Positions 1 through 7,729 of a stretch of 64,000 bases of DNA are shown here, one piece after another. The stretch comes from Nocardia colli (lineage in GTDB: Bacteria > Actinomycetota > Actinomycetes > Mycobacteriales > Mycobacteriaceae): contig NZ_VXLC01000017.1 of NCBI RefSeq assembly GCF_008704205.1, forward strand, positions 62,001-126,000. Direction: 5' to 3'. Positions within the stretch are counted from its first letter, which is position 1, and each line of letters begins with the position of its first letter. Made by a program: the position numbers and the translations under genes. Under the pieces are notes generated by a model. The model was not told where the DNA came from. It worked only from the letters and a program-made list of their open reading frames with translations, and did not search any database.

Positions 1-241
1 GGGTGAGGTCGATGACGAAGATGCCGCGATGGCGGATGCTGTGCAGCAGGCCCTCGGAGACCAAGCGCTGCATCGCCTCGCGGACCGGCCCGCGGGACAC
101 GTCGAAGCGGGCCGCGAGGTCGGCCTCGCCGAGCTGATCGCCGGGGGCGAAGCTGCCGCGCATGATCGCCTCGCGCAGCCGGTCGGCGATCACCTCGGCC
201 GTGGATTGCCTGCTGACCGGCTCGATCTCAACGAGCGGCAT
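1..241 (-). CDS. GntR-family (FadR/FCD-like) transcriptional regulator, N-terminal part only
   Basis: The gene runs off the left edge, so only about 80 N-terminal residues are visible. They form a GntR winged helix: a helix reading IADRLREAIM, then AARFDVSRGPVREAMQRL (the GntR recognition-helix signature), then a wing ending RHRGIFVI. The ATG at 241 has an AAAGG ribosome site just upstream and overlaps the stop of the preceding racemase-fold gene by 14 bases, so it is the third gene of a leftward operon. The effector domain lies outside the window; an FCD domain is likely from the helix type but unseen. It is the obvious candidate to bind the palindromes at 1765-1776 and 6174-6185 (inference). 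Confidence 0.85.
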   Translation of the reverse strand, partial: MPLVEIEPVSRQSTAEVIADRLREAIMRGSFAPGDQLGEADLAARFDVSRGPVREAMQRLVSEGLLHSIRHRGIFVIDLT

Positions 242-959
242 GTGCGTGCCTTTCTGTGAACAGGGTGCCGAGGGCCGGGCAGGTCACGGCGGCGCCGGCC
301 AGTCGCAGCCCCGCCCAGATGGTGACCTGGTTGGCGGTGAGCACCGGCTTGCCGAGGGCGGCCTCGAGCTCCGGCAACACGGCAAGCGTATGCATGGCCG
401 TGTCGGGGATGAGCAGCGCCTCGGCGTCGGGATGATCGTTGGCCACGGCGAGCTGCCGGACCTGCTCGGCGGTCAGGGTGCCGACCTCGGCGGCGGTGTC
501 GATGCCCGCGCTGCGCATCGAGACCACCGTGATCCCGGCGTCGGCCAGGAATTCGACGAACAGCTCGGCGACATCGTCCGGGTAGCTGGCCGCGACCGCG
601 ACGGTCCGTACGCCGAGCGCGCGCACCGCGTCCACGAAGGCGAGGCTGGTGCTGGTCGCGGGCACCCCCGCGGCGGTGGCCAACGCGTCGACCTGATCGC
701 GCGCGCCGCGCGGCCCGTAGACGAAACTGCCTGAGGTACAAGCCCATACGACGGCCTCGGGCTGGTGCGGCGCGAGCAGTTCGGCCCCGTGCCGCAGCTT
801 GTCCGGGCTACCCAGATCCAGCAGCTCGGGGATGGCGTGCAGATCGGTGCCGTAGATGTGCGCCACCGGCAGACCGGCGCCGAGCGCGGCGGCGGCCAGC
901 GGGTAGTCGTCCTCGGCCGCGTGATCCGGGTAGATGAAACCGATGGTGGGTGTGCGCAT
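228..959 (-). CDS. Asp/Glu racemase / maleate isomerase superfamily protein (second cysteine replaced by Asp)
   Basis: A 243-residue protein of the Asp/Glu/hydantoin racemase fold, which uses two cysteines from two pseudo-symmetric lobes for racemisation, cis-trans isomerisation or decarboxylation. The first cysteine is present (C74 in ACTSGSF), but the position matching the second (SCTNLPT in the neighbouring paralog) reads PDTAMHT, with Asp186. The C-terminal block LGKPVLTANQVT is typical of maleate isomerase/arylmalonate decarboxylase relatives. ATG 959 has a GGGAGA ribosome site and lies 17 bases after the upstream paralog. The substrate cannot be read from sequence. A one-Cys enzyme suggests decarboxylase or otherwise altered chemistry rather than ordinary racemase activity. 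Confidence 0.8.
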   Translation of the reverse strand: MRTPTIGFIYPDHAAEDDYPLAAAALGAGLPVAHIYGTDLHAIPELLDLGSPDKLRHGAELLAPHQPEAVVWACTSGSFVYGPRGARDQVDALATAAGVPATSTSLAFVDAVRALGVRTVAVAASYPDDVAELFVEFLADAGITVVSMRSAGIDTAAEVGTLTAEQVRQLAVANDHPDAEALLIPDTAMHTLAVLPELEAALGKPVLTANQVTIWAGLRLAGAAVTCPALGTLFTERHAHAAR

Positions 960-976
960 GTGTGGTGTTCTCCCGA

Positions 977-1717
977 TCAGAAGACGTTCAGTAGCCACTT
1001 GCCCGGGCCCATCATTGGCAGCTTCATCCGGCCGAGACAGGCCCACATGGTGAGCTGGTTCGCGGTGAGCACGGGTTTGCCGAGGGCCTGTTCCAGCGGT
1101 TCGATCACGTCGTAGGTGGGCAGGTTGGTGCAGCTGACGAAGATGGCCTGGGCGGCCGGATCGTCCGCGCCGACAATGCGTTCGGCGATGGTGCGGTAGT
1201 TGACCTTCCAGATGCCGCCGCCGAGCCCGAGATGGTCGGAGCGGATGACGGAACAGCCTGCCTCGCCGAGGAAGTCGTGCAACTTGTCGGTCAGGATCTC
1301 GTCGTACGGGGTGAGCACCGAGACCCGGCTGATATCCAGATGCCGGATCGCCTCGATCAGCGCCCCCGACGTCGTGACCGCATCCAATGCCCCTGCCGCG
1401 CAGATCGTTTCGCGCAACGATCGCTCGTACTCCAGGCCCTTGATGAAGCTGCCCGAAGTGCACAGGTACGCAACCACTTCCGGTTCGACGTGCAGCACGT
1501 CGCGGGTGGCGGTGGTCAAATGCGCCGGATTGGACACCAATTCGGCCATCGCCAACGAGACCGGTACCGGTTCATAGGGCGTTCGGGCGAGATGGAGGCT
1601 GACCTCCATCGGCGCCCAACGCCAGAGCTCACGTTCGAGCGCGAGGTCGAACGGAGCGATGATGCCGATGCCCCGTTGTGCGACGGGGCCCTCGATATCC
1701 GGGAAGCTGAGTTCCAC
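977..1717 (-). CDS. Asp/Glu racemase / maleate cis-trans isomerase superfamily protein
   Basis: A 246-residue protein with both catalytic cysteines of the superfamily: C86 in LCTSGSF and C196 in SCTNLPT. The length and the GKPVLTANQLTMWA block resemble maleate isomerase and ectoine-utilisation EutA-type proteins more than glutamate racemase. The GTG at 1717 follows a GAGAGG ribosome site. It is the first gene of the leftward operon with its paralog and the GntR regulator, and is divergent from a 2-hydroxyacid dehydrogenase. An isomerase or racemase step on a small dicarboxylate or amino acid is likely; the exact substrate is not determinable. Confidence 0.82.
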   Translation of the reverse strand: MELSFPDIEGPVAQRGIGIIAPFDLALERELWRWAPMEVSLHLARTPYEPVPVSLAMAELVSNPAHLTTATRDVLHVEPEVVAYLCTSGSFIKGLEYERSLRETICAAGALDAVTTSGALIEAIRHLDISRVSVLTPYDEILTDKLHDFLGEAGCSVIRSDHLGLGGGIWKVNYRTIAERIVGADDPAAQAIFVSCTNLPTYDVIEPLEQALGKPVLTANQLTMWACLGRMKLPMMGPGKWLLNVF

Positions 1718-1764
1718 TACGGCCCCTCTCGCACTCAGCTGGCTGGACCTCCGAACAGAGTCGG

Positions 1765-1776
1765 ATTGTTGACAAT
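1765..1776. promoter_or_regulatory. GntR-type operator candidate (site 1)
   Basis: Perfect inverted repeat ATTGT-TG-ACAAT in the divergent spacer between the racemase-fold operon and the 2-hydroxyacid dehydrogenase. The same 12-mer, with four further identical bases on its left (TCGG), recurs at 6174-6185. ATTGTnnACAAT matches the usual shape of FCD-type GntR operators. It overlaps the -35 hexamer of the rightward promoter, which fits repression. Confidence 0.7.
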
Positions 1777-1797
1777 CATACGATGCGATCTTACTGT
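1769..1797 (+). promoter_or_regulatory. Predicted housekeeping promoter of the dehydrogenase-amidase operon
   Basis: TTGACA at 1769-1774, a 17-base spacer, then TACTGT at 1792-1797 (fits the actinobacterial TAnnnT -10). Transcription would begin near 1804, exactly at an in-frame GTG, which suggests a leaderless mRNA. Confidence 0.5.
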
Positions 1798-2769
1798 GTC
1801 AATGTGGAAACGGGCCCCATTGTCACCGTCCTGCACAGTGACCGCGTGCCCGAGGCGGATCTGATGGCCGCCGTGGCAGCGCGGGCAACGGTGCGCTACA
1901 CCGAGGCAACCGGTCTGGCGACCGCGCTGCGCGGTGCCGACGTGCTGTTCGTCTACGACTTTCTGACCCGCGCGATCCCCGGCGCGTGGCCATCGGCCGA
2001 CCGGCTGCAATGGTTGCACATGGGATCGACCGGGGTGGACCCGGCGATGTTCCCCGAACTGCGGGCCAGCGACGTCGTGGTCACCAACACGCGCGGCCTG
2101 TTCGACACGGCCATAGCGGAATACGTGCTCGGGCAGATCCTCGGTTTCGCCAAGGACCTGCCCGGATCGATGCGCAGGCAGCTGCGCCACGAGTGGGAGC
2201 ATCGGGAGAACGAACGGGTCGCGGGCAGCACCGTGCTGATCGTCGGCACCGGTTCGATCGGGCGCGCCATCGCGCGACTGCTGCGCGCGGCCGGGATGAA
2301 CATTCGCGCGGTCGGCCGCCGAATGCGTTCGGCGGACCCCGATTTCGGCTCGGTCGGCACCGATCTCTACGCCGAGCTACCGTCGGCCGACTACGTGGTG
2401 GCGATCGCCCCGCTGACGCCGCAGACCCGGAATATGTTCGGCGCCAGAGAATTCGCGGCGATGAAGCCACATGCGAGGTTTGTCAATGTCGGACGTGGGG
2501 AACTCGTAGTTACCGACGATCTGGTGGCCGCACTCGCCGCCGGATCGATCGCCGGGGCCGCGCTCGATGTGGTCGACCCCGAGCCGCTGCCGCCCGACCA
2601 TCCGCTGTGGGATCTGCCGAACGTGTCGATCACACCGCACAATTCGGGCGATTTCATCGGCTGGCGGAGCGAGATCGTCAGCGCGTTCGCCGAGAACTTC
2701 GACAACTGGATCGCCGGCCGGCCATTGCAGAACGTGGTCGACAAGGAGCTGGGGTACGTGCCCGGCTGA
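1783..2769 (+). CDS. D-2-hydroxyacid dehydrogenase (NAD-binding)
   Basis: A 328-residue member of the D-isomer-specific 2-hydroxyacid dehydrogenase family, which interconverts 2-hydroxy and 2-keto acids. It has a Rossmann motif GTGSIGRAIARLLRAAG, a substrate/NAD block ending NVGRGELV, and the closing Asp-Pro-Glu and His segments (DVVDPEPLP, ITPHNSG). The annotated ATG 1783 has no ribosome site and lies inside the predicted promoter. The in-frame GTG at 1804, at the predicted transcription start, is a plausible leaderless alternative that removes seven residues. The amidase follows 12 bases downstream, so the two are probably co-transcribed. Confidence 0.87.
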   Translation: MRSYCVNVETGPIVTVLHSDRVPEADLMAAVAARATVRYTEATGLATALRGADVLFVYDFLTRAIPGAWPSADRLQWLHMGSTGVDPAMFPELRASDVVVTNTRGLFDTAIAEYVLGQILGFAKDLPGSMRRQLRHEWEHRENERVAGSTVLIVGTGSIGRAIARLLRAAGMNIRAVGRRMRSADPDFGSVGTDLYAELPSADYVVAIAPLTPQTRNMFGAREFAAMKPHARFVNVGRGELVVTDDLVAALAAGSIAGAALDVVDPEPLPPDHPLWDLPNVSITPHNSGDFIGWRSEIVSAFAENFDNWIAGRPLQNVVDKELGYVPG

Positions 2770-2781
2770 AGGAGCCCATCG

Positions 2782-4182
2782 ATGAGCTACCCCGACATCA
2801 ACATTCCGACCGAACCTGCGGCGATGACTGCCGTGCAACTGGTCTCGGCCTACGCGGCGGGCGCTCTGTCACCCGTCGAGGCGACCGAGGCCGTGCTGGA
2901 CGCCATCGCGACCCGCGATCCGGACGTGAACGCGTACTGCCTGGTCGACCCCGACCGAGCGCTGGTGCAGGCCAAGGACTCCGAGGCGCGCTGGCATTCC
3001 GGGCACGCCCGCGGTCTGCTCGACGGCGTGCCGATCTCGATCAAGGACATCTTCCTCACCGAGGGCTGGCCGACCAGACGCGGTTCCACGTCGGTGGATC
3101 CGGCCGGACCGTGGACCGTGGACAGCCCGGTCGCGGCCCGGCTGCGCGAGGACGGCATGGTGTTCCTCGGCAAGACGACGACGCCGGAGATCGCCTGGAA
3201 GGCGGTCACGGACAGCCCGCTGACCGGCATCACCCGCAACCCCGTCGACCCGGCGACGACTGCGGGCGGCTCGTCCGGCGGCAGCGCGGCGGCCGTCGCG
3301 GGCGGCATGGGACCGGTCTCGGTCGGCACCGACGGCGGTGGCAGCATTCGCATTCCGGCGGCGTTCTGCGGCATCGTCGGGTTCAAGCCGACGCACGGCC
3401 GGATTCCGCTGTATCCGGCGAGCCCGTTCGGTCCGCTCGCGCACGCGGGACCGATGACCAGGACCGTCGAGGACGCCGCGCTGCTGATGGACATCCTGTC
3501 GCTGCCCGACCCGCGCGATCCGACCGGCCTCGCGCCGACCCTGACCACGTTCCGCGGACAGGTGGTGCGCGAGGTCCGCGGACTGACCGTCGCCTACTCG
3601 CCGACGCTCGGTTACGCCACGGTCGATCCCGAGGTCGCCGAACTGGTCGACGCGGCGATGCGCAAGCTCGCCGACGCCGAATTACGCGTCGTCGCGGCGG
3701 ATCCCGGCTTCGCCGATCCGCGCGAGGCGTTCGAACTGCTCTGGGCGGCAGGCGCGGCCACCATGCTGTCGAAGTTCCCCGCGGGATCACGCGAGCGGGT
3801 GGATCCGGCTCTGCGCGAGGTCTGGGAACAGGGCGATGCGGTCCGCGCCGTCGACTATCTCGACGCCCGCAACGTGGCCGCCGAGATCGGCATCACCATG
3901 GGCGCCTTCCACACCGCCTACGACGTGCTGATCACGCCGACGATGCCGATCACCGCCTTCGAGGCGGGCCACAACGTGCCGCCCGGCAGCGGCCTGACCA
4001 GCTGGCCGCAGTGGACGCCGTTCACCTACCCGTTCAACATGACTCAGCAGCCGGCGATCAGCATCCCGGTCGGCACGACCGAGGACGGCCTACCGGTCGG
4101 CATGCAGATCATCGGCCCGCGCCACTCCGACGACCTGGTCCTCGCGCTCGCCCGCTACGCCGAATACGTTCTGGCACCCTGA
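2782..4182 (+). CDS. Amidase (amidase-signature family)
   Basis: A 466-residue amidase-signature enzyme hydrolysing a carboxamide to acid plus ammonia. The Ser-cisSer-Lys triad is complete: K88 in SIKD, S164 in the GGSSGGS loop, and nucleophile S188 in GTDGGGSIRIPA, with the expected 24-residue spacing between the serines. The C-terminal block PAISIPVGTTEDGLPVGMQIIG is standard. GatA is unlikely because no gatB or gatC is nearby. It lies 12 bases after the dehydrogenase, with an AAGGAG ribosome site, so it probably deaminates an intermediate of the same catabolic route. Confidence 0.9.
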   Translation: MSYPDINIPTEPAAMTAVQLVSAYAAGALSPVEATEAVLDAIATRDPDVNAYCLVDPDRALVQAKDSEARWHSGHARGLLDGVPISIKDIFLTEGWPTRRGSTSVDPAGPWTVDSPVAARLREDGMVFLGKTTTPEIAWKAVTDSPLTGITRNPVDPATTAGGSSGGSAAAVAGGMGPVSVGTDGGGSIRIPAAFCGIVGFKPTHGRIPLYPASPFGPLAHAGPMTRTVEDAALLMDILSLPDPRDPTGLAPTLTTFRGQVVREVRGLTVAYSPTLGYATVDPEVAELVDAAMRKLADAELRVVAADPGFADPREAFELLWAAGAATMLSKFPAGSRERVDPALREVWEQGDAVRAVDYLDARNVAAEIGITMGAFHTAYDVLITPTMPITAFEAGHNVPPGSGLTSWPQWTPFTYPFNMTQQPAISIPVGTTEDGLPVGMQIIGPRHSDDLVLALARYAEYVLAP

Positions 4183-4262
4183 ACTAGGACCACCGCCGAC
4201 CCGATAGCGCCGGGCCATCGATGGCGCGCGCGTTTCGTGGCGGTGCGTACGAGTTCGTTAGC

Positions 4263-4296
4263 GAATTGGTGCGCGGGAGGGGAATTGGTGCGCGGG
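4263..4296. repeat. Two-copy direct repeat, 19-base period
   Basis: The 15-mer GAATTGGTGCGCGGG occurs at 4263-4277 and 4282-4296, in the spacer between the convergent amidase and DUF3830 genes. Function is unknown. Confidence 0.6.
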
Positions 4297-4303
4297 GTTC
4301 TGG

Positions 4304-4798
4304 TCAGGCGCGGGCGAATGACAGCGTCTCGCCCGAGACTCCGTGCAGCCACAGCTCATTGCAGGCGGCGGCGATATCGGCCAGGCCCTCTTCGATGGTC
4401 GCGAACACGTTGCCGGGCACCCAGCCCATGTCGCCGTTGATCAGTAAGTTGTTGCGGCCGTAGAAGATCGCGAGGTCGGTCGCGCCCTGATCGTGGTGCG
4501 CGGTCGAGCCGGGCTCGTAACCGTAAGCGGGATTGCCGATCTCCCACGCCTCGAAGTCGAACAGGCAGACGTCGCCGGGGATCGGCGTGACGGTCGGGTT
4601 CTCCCGGTGCGGGGCCGCGCCGATGCGGGGGACCAGCGTGTACACCTCGTTGCGGGCGTACTTGGCGTGGAACGCGTCCCCTTCCTGCGGCAGTGCGTCC
4701 CACACCGCCGCGCAGGTGCGCGGGGCCTCCGCGTCGAGCAGCCGGGCGCGGCAGGTGACGGCGGCCTTGGTCAGGGTGATGGTGAGGTAGCGGGCCAT
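4304..4798 (-). CDS. DUF3830 family protein (cyclophilin-like fold)
   Basis: A 164-residue protein recognised by its overall pattern as DUF3830: an N-terminal strand pair (MARYLTITL), TCAAVWDALP, a middle block with HRENPTVTPIPGDVCLFD, and IFYGRNNLLINGDMGWVPGNVFATI near the C-terminus. The family has a small cyclophilin-like barrel and no established biochemical activity that I know of. It lies 75 bases downstream of the class III aminotransferase on the same strand and is probably co-transcribed. Its place among racemase, amidase and aminotransferase genes suggests a role in handling the same substrate. Confidence 0.7.
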   Translation of the reverse strand: MARYLTITLTKAAVTCRARLLDAEAPRTCAAVWDALPQEGDAFHAKYARNEVYTLVPRIGAAPHRENPTVTPIPGDVCLFDFEAWEIGNPAYGYEPGSTAHHDQGATDLAIFYGRNNLLINGDMGWVPGNVFATIEEGLADIAAACNELWLHGVSGETLSFARA

Positions 4799-4873
4799 CG
4801 GTTTCTGCTTTCTGGTCGTCGGTCGGGGGAGTGTGGCAGCGGCCGGGCGAGCCCCCGGCCGCTGTGTCCGTGG

Positions 4874-6115
4874 CTAGAGCTCGGCCAGCACTTCGGTCCA
4901 GATCGCGAGCGCGTCCTCGATCTGAGTATCGGTCACGATCAGCGGCGGAATCATCCGCACCACGTTCATGTGCGCGCCGCAGGTGAGCAGCAGCAATCCC
5001 TTCCCGACCGCGAGCCGTTGCGCGGCACCGGCCGTCTCGGTGTCGGGTTCGCCTGTCGCGGTGGTGAATTCGGCACCGGCCAGCAGTCCGAGGCCGCGCA
5101 CGTCGCCGATCGCCTTGGTGGCGCTCGCGCGCAGCCCGGTCAGCAGTTGTTCGCCGCGTGCGGCGGCGTTGTCCACCAGGTGCTCGGATTCGATGACCTC
5201 GAGGGTCGCCACCGCCGCCGCACAGGCCACGGCGTTGCCGCCGTAGGTGCCGCCCTGCGAGCCCGGCCAGGCCTTGGCCATCAGCTCGCGCGAGGCGGCG
5301 ATGCCGGACAGCGGGAACCCGCTGGCGAGGCCCTTCGCGATGGTGATGATGTCCGGCCGCACCCCGAAGTGCTGATGCCCGAAGAACTTTCCGGTGCGAC
5401 CGAACCCGGTCTGGATCTCGTCGATGATCAGCAGGATGCCGTGCCGATCGGCGCGTTCGCGCAGTCCGTGGAAGAACGCGGTGTTGCCGGGGATGTAGCC
5501 GCCCTCGCCGAGCATCGGCTCGACCACGAACGCGGCGGTTTCCGCCGGCGAGGTGATGGTGGCGAACAGGTAGTCCAGCTCGCGCAGGGCGAACGAGGTG
5601 GCCTCCTCCTCGGTCCAGCCGTAGCGGTACGCGGTCGGGAACGGTGCCACGTGCACCCCCGACATGAGCGGACTGAATCCGGCGGAGAAGCGGGTGCCCG
5701 AGGTCGTCATGGTCGCCGCCGCGACCGTGCGGCCGTGGAAACCGCCATGGAAGACAACGACATTCGGCCGTCCGGTGGCCTGGCGCGCGAGCCGCAGCGC
5801 CGCCTCGATCGCCTCGCTGCCGGAGTTGGCGAAGAACAGTGTGTCCAGGCCCTCCGGCAATACCGTGCCGAGGCGTTCGATGAGCTGGAGCATCGGCCGG
5901 TGCATGACGGTCGTGTATTGCCCGTGGATCAGGCTGGCCACCTGCGCCTGTGCCGCCGCGACCACCCGGGGATGGCAGTGGCCGGTGCTGGTGACGCCGA
6001 TGCCTGCGGTGAAGTCGAGATAGCGGCGCCCGTCGGTGCCATAGAGGTAGCAGCCGGTTCCGTGGTCGACGGTCACCGGGGTGGCCTGCCGCAGAACGGG
6101 CGAAAGTTCGGTCAT
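4874..6115 (-). CDS. Class III PLP-dependent aminotransferase (GabT-like)
   Basis: A 413-residue fold-type I aminotransferase of the ornithine/4-aminobutyrate class. The PLP lysine is K261 in ITIAKGLASGFPLSG, the pyridine-binding Asp is D232 in IIDEIQTGFGRTG, and the phosphate loop is NSGSEAIEAALRLAR. The ATG at 6115 has a GGAGG ribosome site 8 bases upstream. It is divergent from an aldehyde dehydrogenase. The pair could turn a terminal amino group into a semialdehyde and then an acid, as in GABA catabolism, but the natural amine is not proven. The spacer to the dehydrogenase carries the second GntR palindrome. Confidence 0.88.
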   Translation of the reverse strand: MTELSPVLRQATPVTVDHGTGCYLYGTDGRRYLDFTAGIGVTSTGHCHPRVVAAAQAQVASLIHGQYTTVMHRPMLQLIERLGTVLPEGLDTLFFANSGSEAIEAALRLARQATGRPNVVVFHGGFHGRTVAAATMTTSGTRFSAGFSPLMSGVHVAPFPTAYRYGWTEEEATSFALRELDYLFATITSPAETAAFVVEPMLGEGGYIPGNTAFFHGLRERADRHGILLIIDEIQTGFGRTGKFFGHQHFGVRPDIITIAKGLASGFPLSGIAASRELMAKAWPGSQGGTYGGNAVACAAAVATLEVIESEHLVDNAAARGEQLLTGLRASATKAIGDVRGLGLLAGAEFTTATGEPDTETAGAAQRLAVGKGLLLLTCGAHMNVVRMIPPLIVTDTQIEDALAIWTEVLAEL

Positions 6116-6173
6116 GGTGATCGCCTCCAGGGAAGTGGTGCGCGCGCAACATCCGCAGATTGTCTATTGTCGG

Positions 6174-6185
6174 ATTGTTGACAAT
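6174..6185. promoter_or_regulatory. GntR-type operator candidate (site 2)
   Basis: Second exact copy of ATTGTTGACAAT, again between divergent genes. Two further ATTGT half-sites lie just to the left (6159-6163 and 6166-6170). A TTGACA hexamer at 6178-6183 is embedded, but no good -10 follows at standard spacing. Confidence 0.68.
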
Positions 6186-6259
6186 ATGCATAACATGGCG
6201 ATGGTGGCCGCAGCAATAGCCCGCGGTCGCGTCCGGCCAGTGAAAGGAGTCCGGCGCCG

Positions 6260-7729
6260 ATGCTCACCGAGACCTTGTCCGCCGCGGAACGAGCCGTAAT
6301 CGACACTGTGCCAACGGGTCTGTATATCGACGGCCAGTGGTGCGAGACGAATGCCGAACTACCCGTGCTGGATCCGGCCACCGGCCTGCCGCTGTGCGCG
6401 GTCGCCGACGCGCGCCCGCAGGACGGCTCAGCCGCGCTGGCCGCCGCGCACGCCGCCCAATCCGCGTGGGCCGCGACCCCGCCCAGGGAGCGCGCCGATC
6501 TGCTCATGCGGGCGCACCACGCGCTGCTCGACGACACCGACCGGCTCGCGCTCGTCATGACTTTGGAGATGGGCAAGCCGATCGCCGAGGCGCGCGGTGA
6601 AATCGCCTATGCCGCTGAGTTTTTCCGCTGGTTCGCCGAAGAGGCCGTGCGCCTCGACGGCGGCTATATGCCCGCACCTGCGGGCGGCGCGCGGTTCCTG
6701 GTGACCAAACAACCGGTCGGCCCCAGCCTGCTGATCACGCCGTGGAATTTCCCGATGGCCATGGGCGCCCGCAAGATCGCGCCCGCGCTCGCCGCCGGCT
6801 GCACCTGCGTGGTGAAACCCGCTGAGCAGACACCTTTGTCGATGCTCGCGCTCGCGGACATCCTCGATCGCGCGGGGGCCCCGCGCGGGGTGGTCAACGT
6901 GCTCACCACCGCCGACCCGGGTGCGCTGATGACGCCGCTCATCCTGGACACCCGCTCGCGCAAGCTGTCCTTCACCGGCTCGACCGCGGTCGGCAAGCGA
7001 CTGCTCGAACAATGCGCGCAGACGGTGATGCGCACCTCGATGGAACTGGGCGGCAACGCGGCCTTCATCGTGTTCGACGACGCGGACCTGGACGAGGCCG
7101 TCGAGGGCGCGCTCGCGGCGAAGATGCGCAACATCGGCCAGGCCTGCACCGCGGCCAACCGAATCTTCGTGCAGCGCACCGTCGCCGACGAGTTCGCGGA
7201 CAAGCTCGCCACCCGGATGGCGGCCCTGCCGATGGGGCGGGGCACCGAGCCCGGCGTGGTCGTCGGCCCGCTCATCGACGCCGACGCGGTGACCAAGGTC
7301 AGCGAGTTGGTCGCCGACGCGTGCCGCCGCGGCGCGCGGGTATTGACCGGCGGCGCCGCGATCGACGGTCCGGGCAACTTCTATCCCGCGACCGTGCTGA
7401 CCGGCGTGCCCGACGACGCCCAGATGTGTCACACCGAGATCTTCGGGCCGGTCGCGTCGATCGCCGCGTTCGACACCGAGGCCGAGGTGATCGCCCGCGC
7501 CAACAACACCCCGTACGGCCTGGTCGGCTATGTTTTCACCGAGCACCTCCGGCGCGGGCTGCGGGTCTGCGAGGCCTTGGAGACCGGCATGGTCGGGCTC
7601 AACCAGGGCGTCGTGTCCAACCCCGCCGCACCCTTCGGCGGTGTGAAGGAATCCGGCCTCGGCCGCGAGGGCGGTACGACCGGCATCGACGAGTTCCTCG
7701 AGACCAAATACATCGGAGTGCGCCTGTGA
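6260..7729 (+). CDS. NAD(P)-dependent succinate-semialdehyde dehydrogenase family protein
   Basis: A 489-residue aldehyde dehydrogenase. Catalytic residues are visible: N163 in TPWNFPMA, E262 in MELGGNA, and nucleophile C296 in GQACTAANR, with the coenzyme block KPAEQTPLSM. The overall pattern, with TLEMGKPIAEARGEI near the N-terminus and ESGLGREGG at the end, fits the GabD/succinate-semialdehyde group. AAGGAG lies 10 bases before ATG 6260. Its stop overlaps the GTG of the next dehydrogenase (GTGA), so the two are translationally coupled. Confidence 0.88.
   Translation: MLTETLSAAERAVIDTVPTGLYIDGQWCETNAELPVLDPATGLPLCAVADARPQDGSAALAAAHAAQSAWAATPPRERADLLMRAHHALLDDTDRLALVMTLEMGKPIAEARGEIAYAAEFFRWFAEEAVRLDGGYMPAPAGGARFLVTKQPVGPSLLITPWNFPMAMGARKIAPALAAGCTCVVKPAEQTPLSMLALADILDRAGAPRGVVNVLTTADPGALMTPLILDTRSRKLSFTGSTAVGKRLLEQCAQTVMRTSMELGGNAAFIVFDDADLDEAVEGALAAKMRNIGQACTAANRIFVQRTVADEFADKLATRMAALPMGRGTEPGVVVGPLIDADAVTKVSELVADACRRGARVLTGGAAIDGPGNFYPATVLTGVPDDAQMCHTEIFGPVASIAAFDTEAEVIARANNTPYGLVGYVFTEHLRRGLRVCEALETGMVGLNQGVVSNPAAPFGGVKESGLGREGGTTGIDEFLETKYIGVRL

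Noticed and set aside
1986..4187. 733-codon plus-strand frame across the dehydrogenase and amidase
   Set aside because: Arg/Gly-rich out-of-frame shadow of two clear genes.
6178..6206. Promoter for the aldehyde dehydrogenase using TTGACA at 6178
   Set aside because: No acceptable -10 hexamer at 16-18 bases; kept only as operator evidence.
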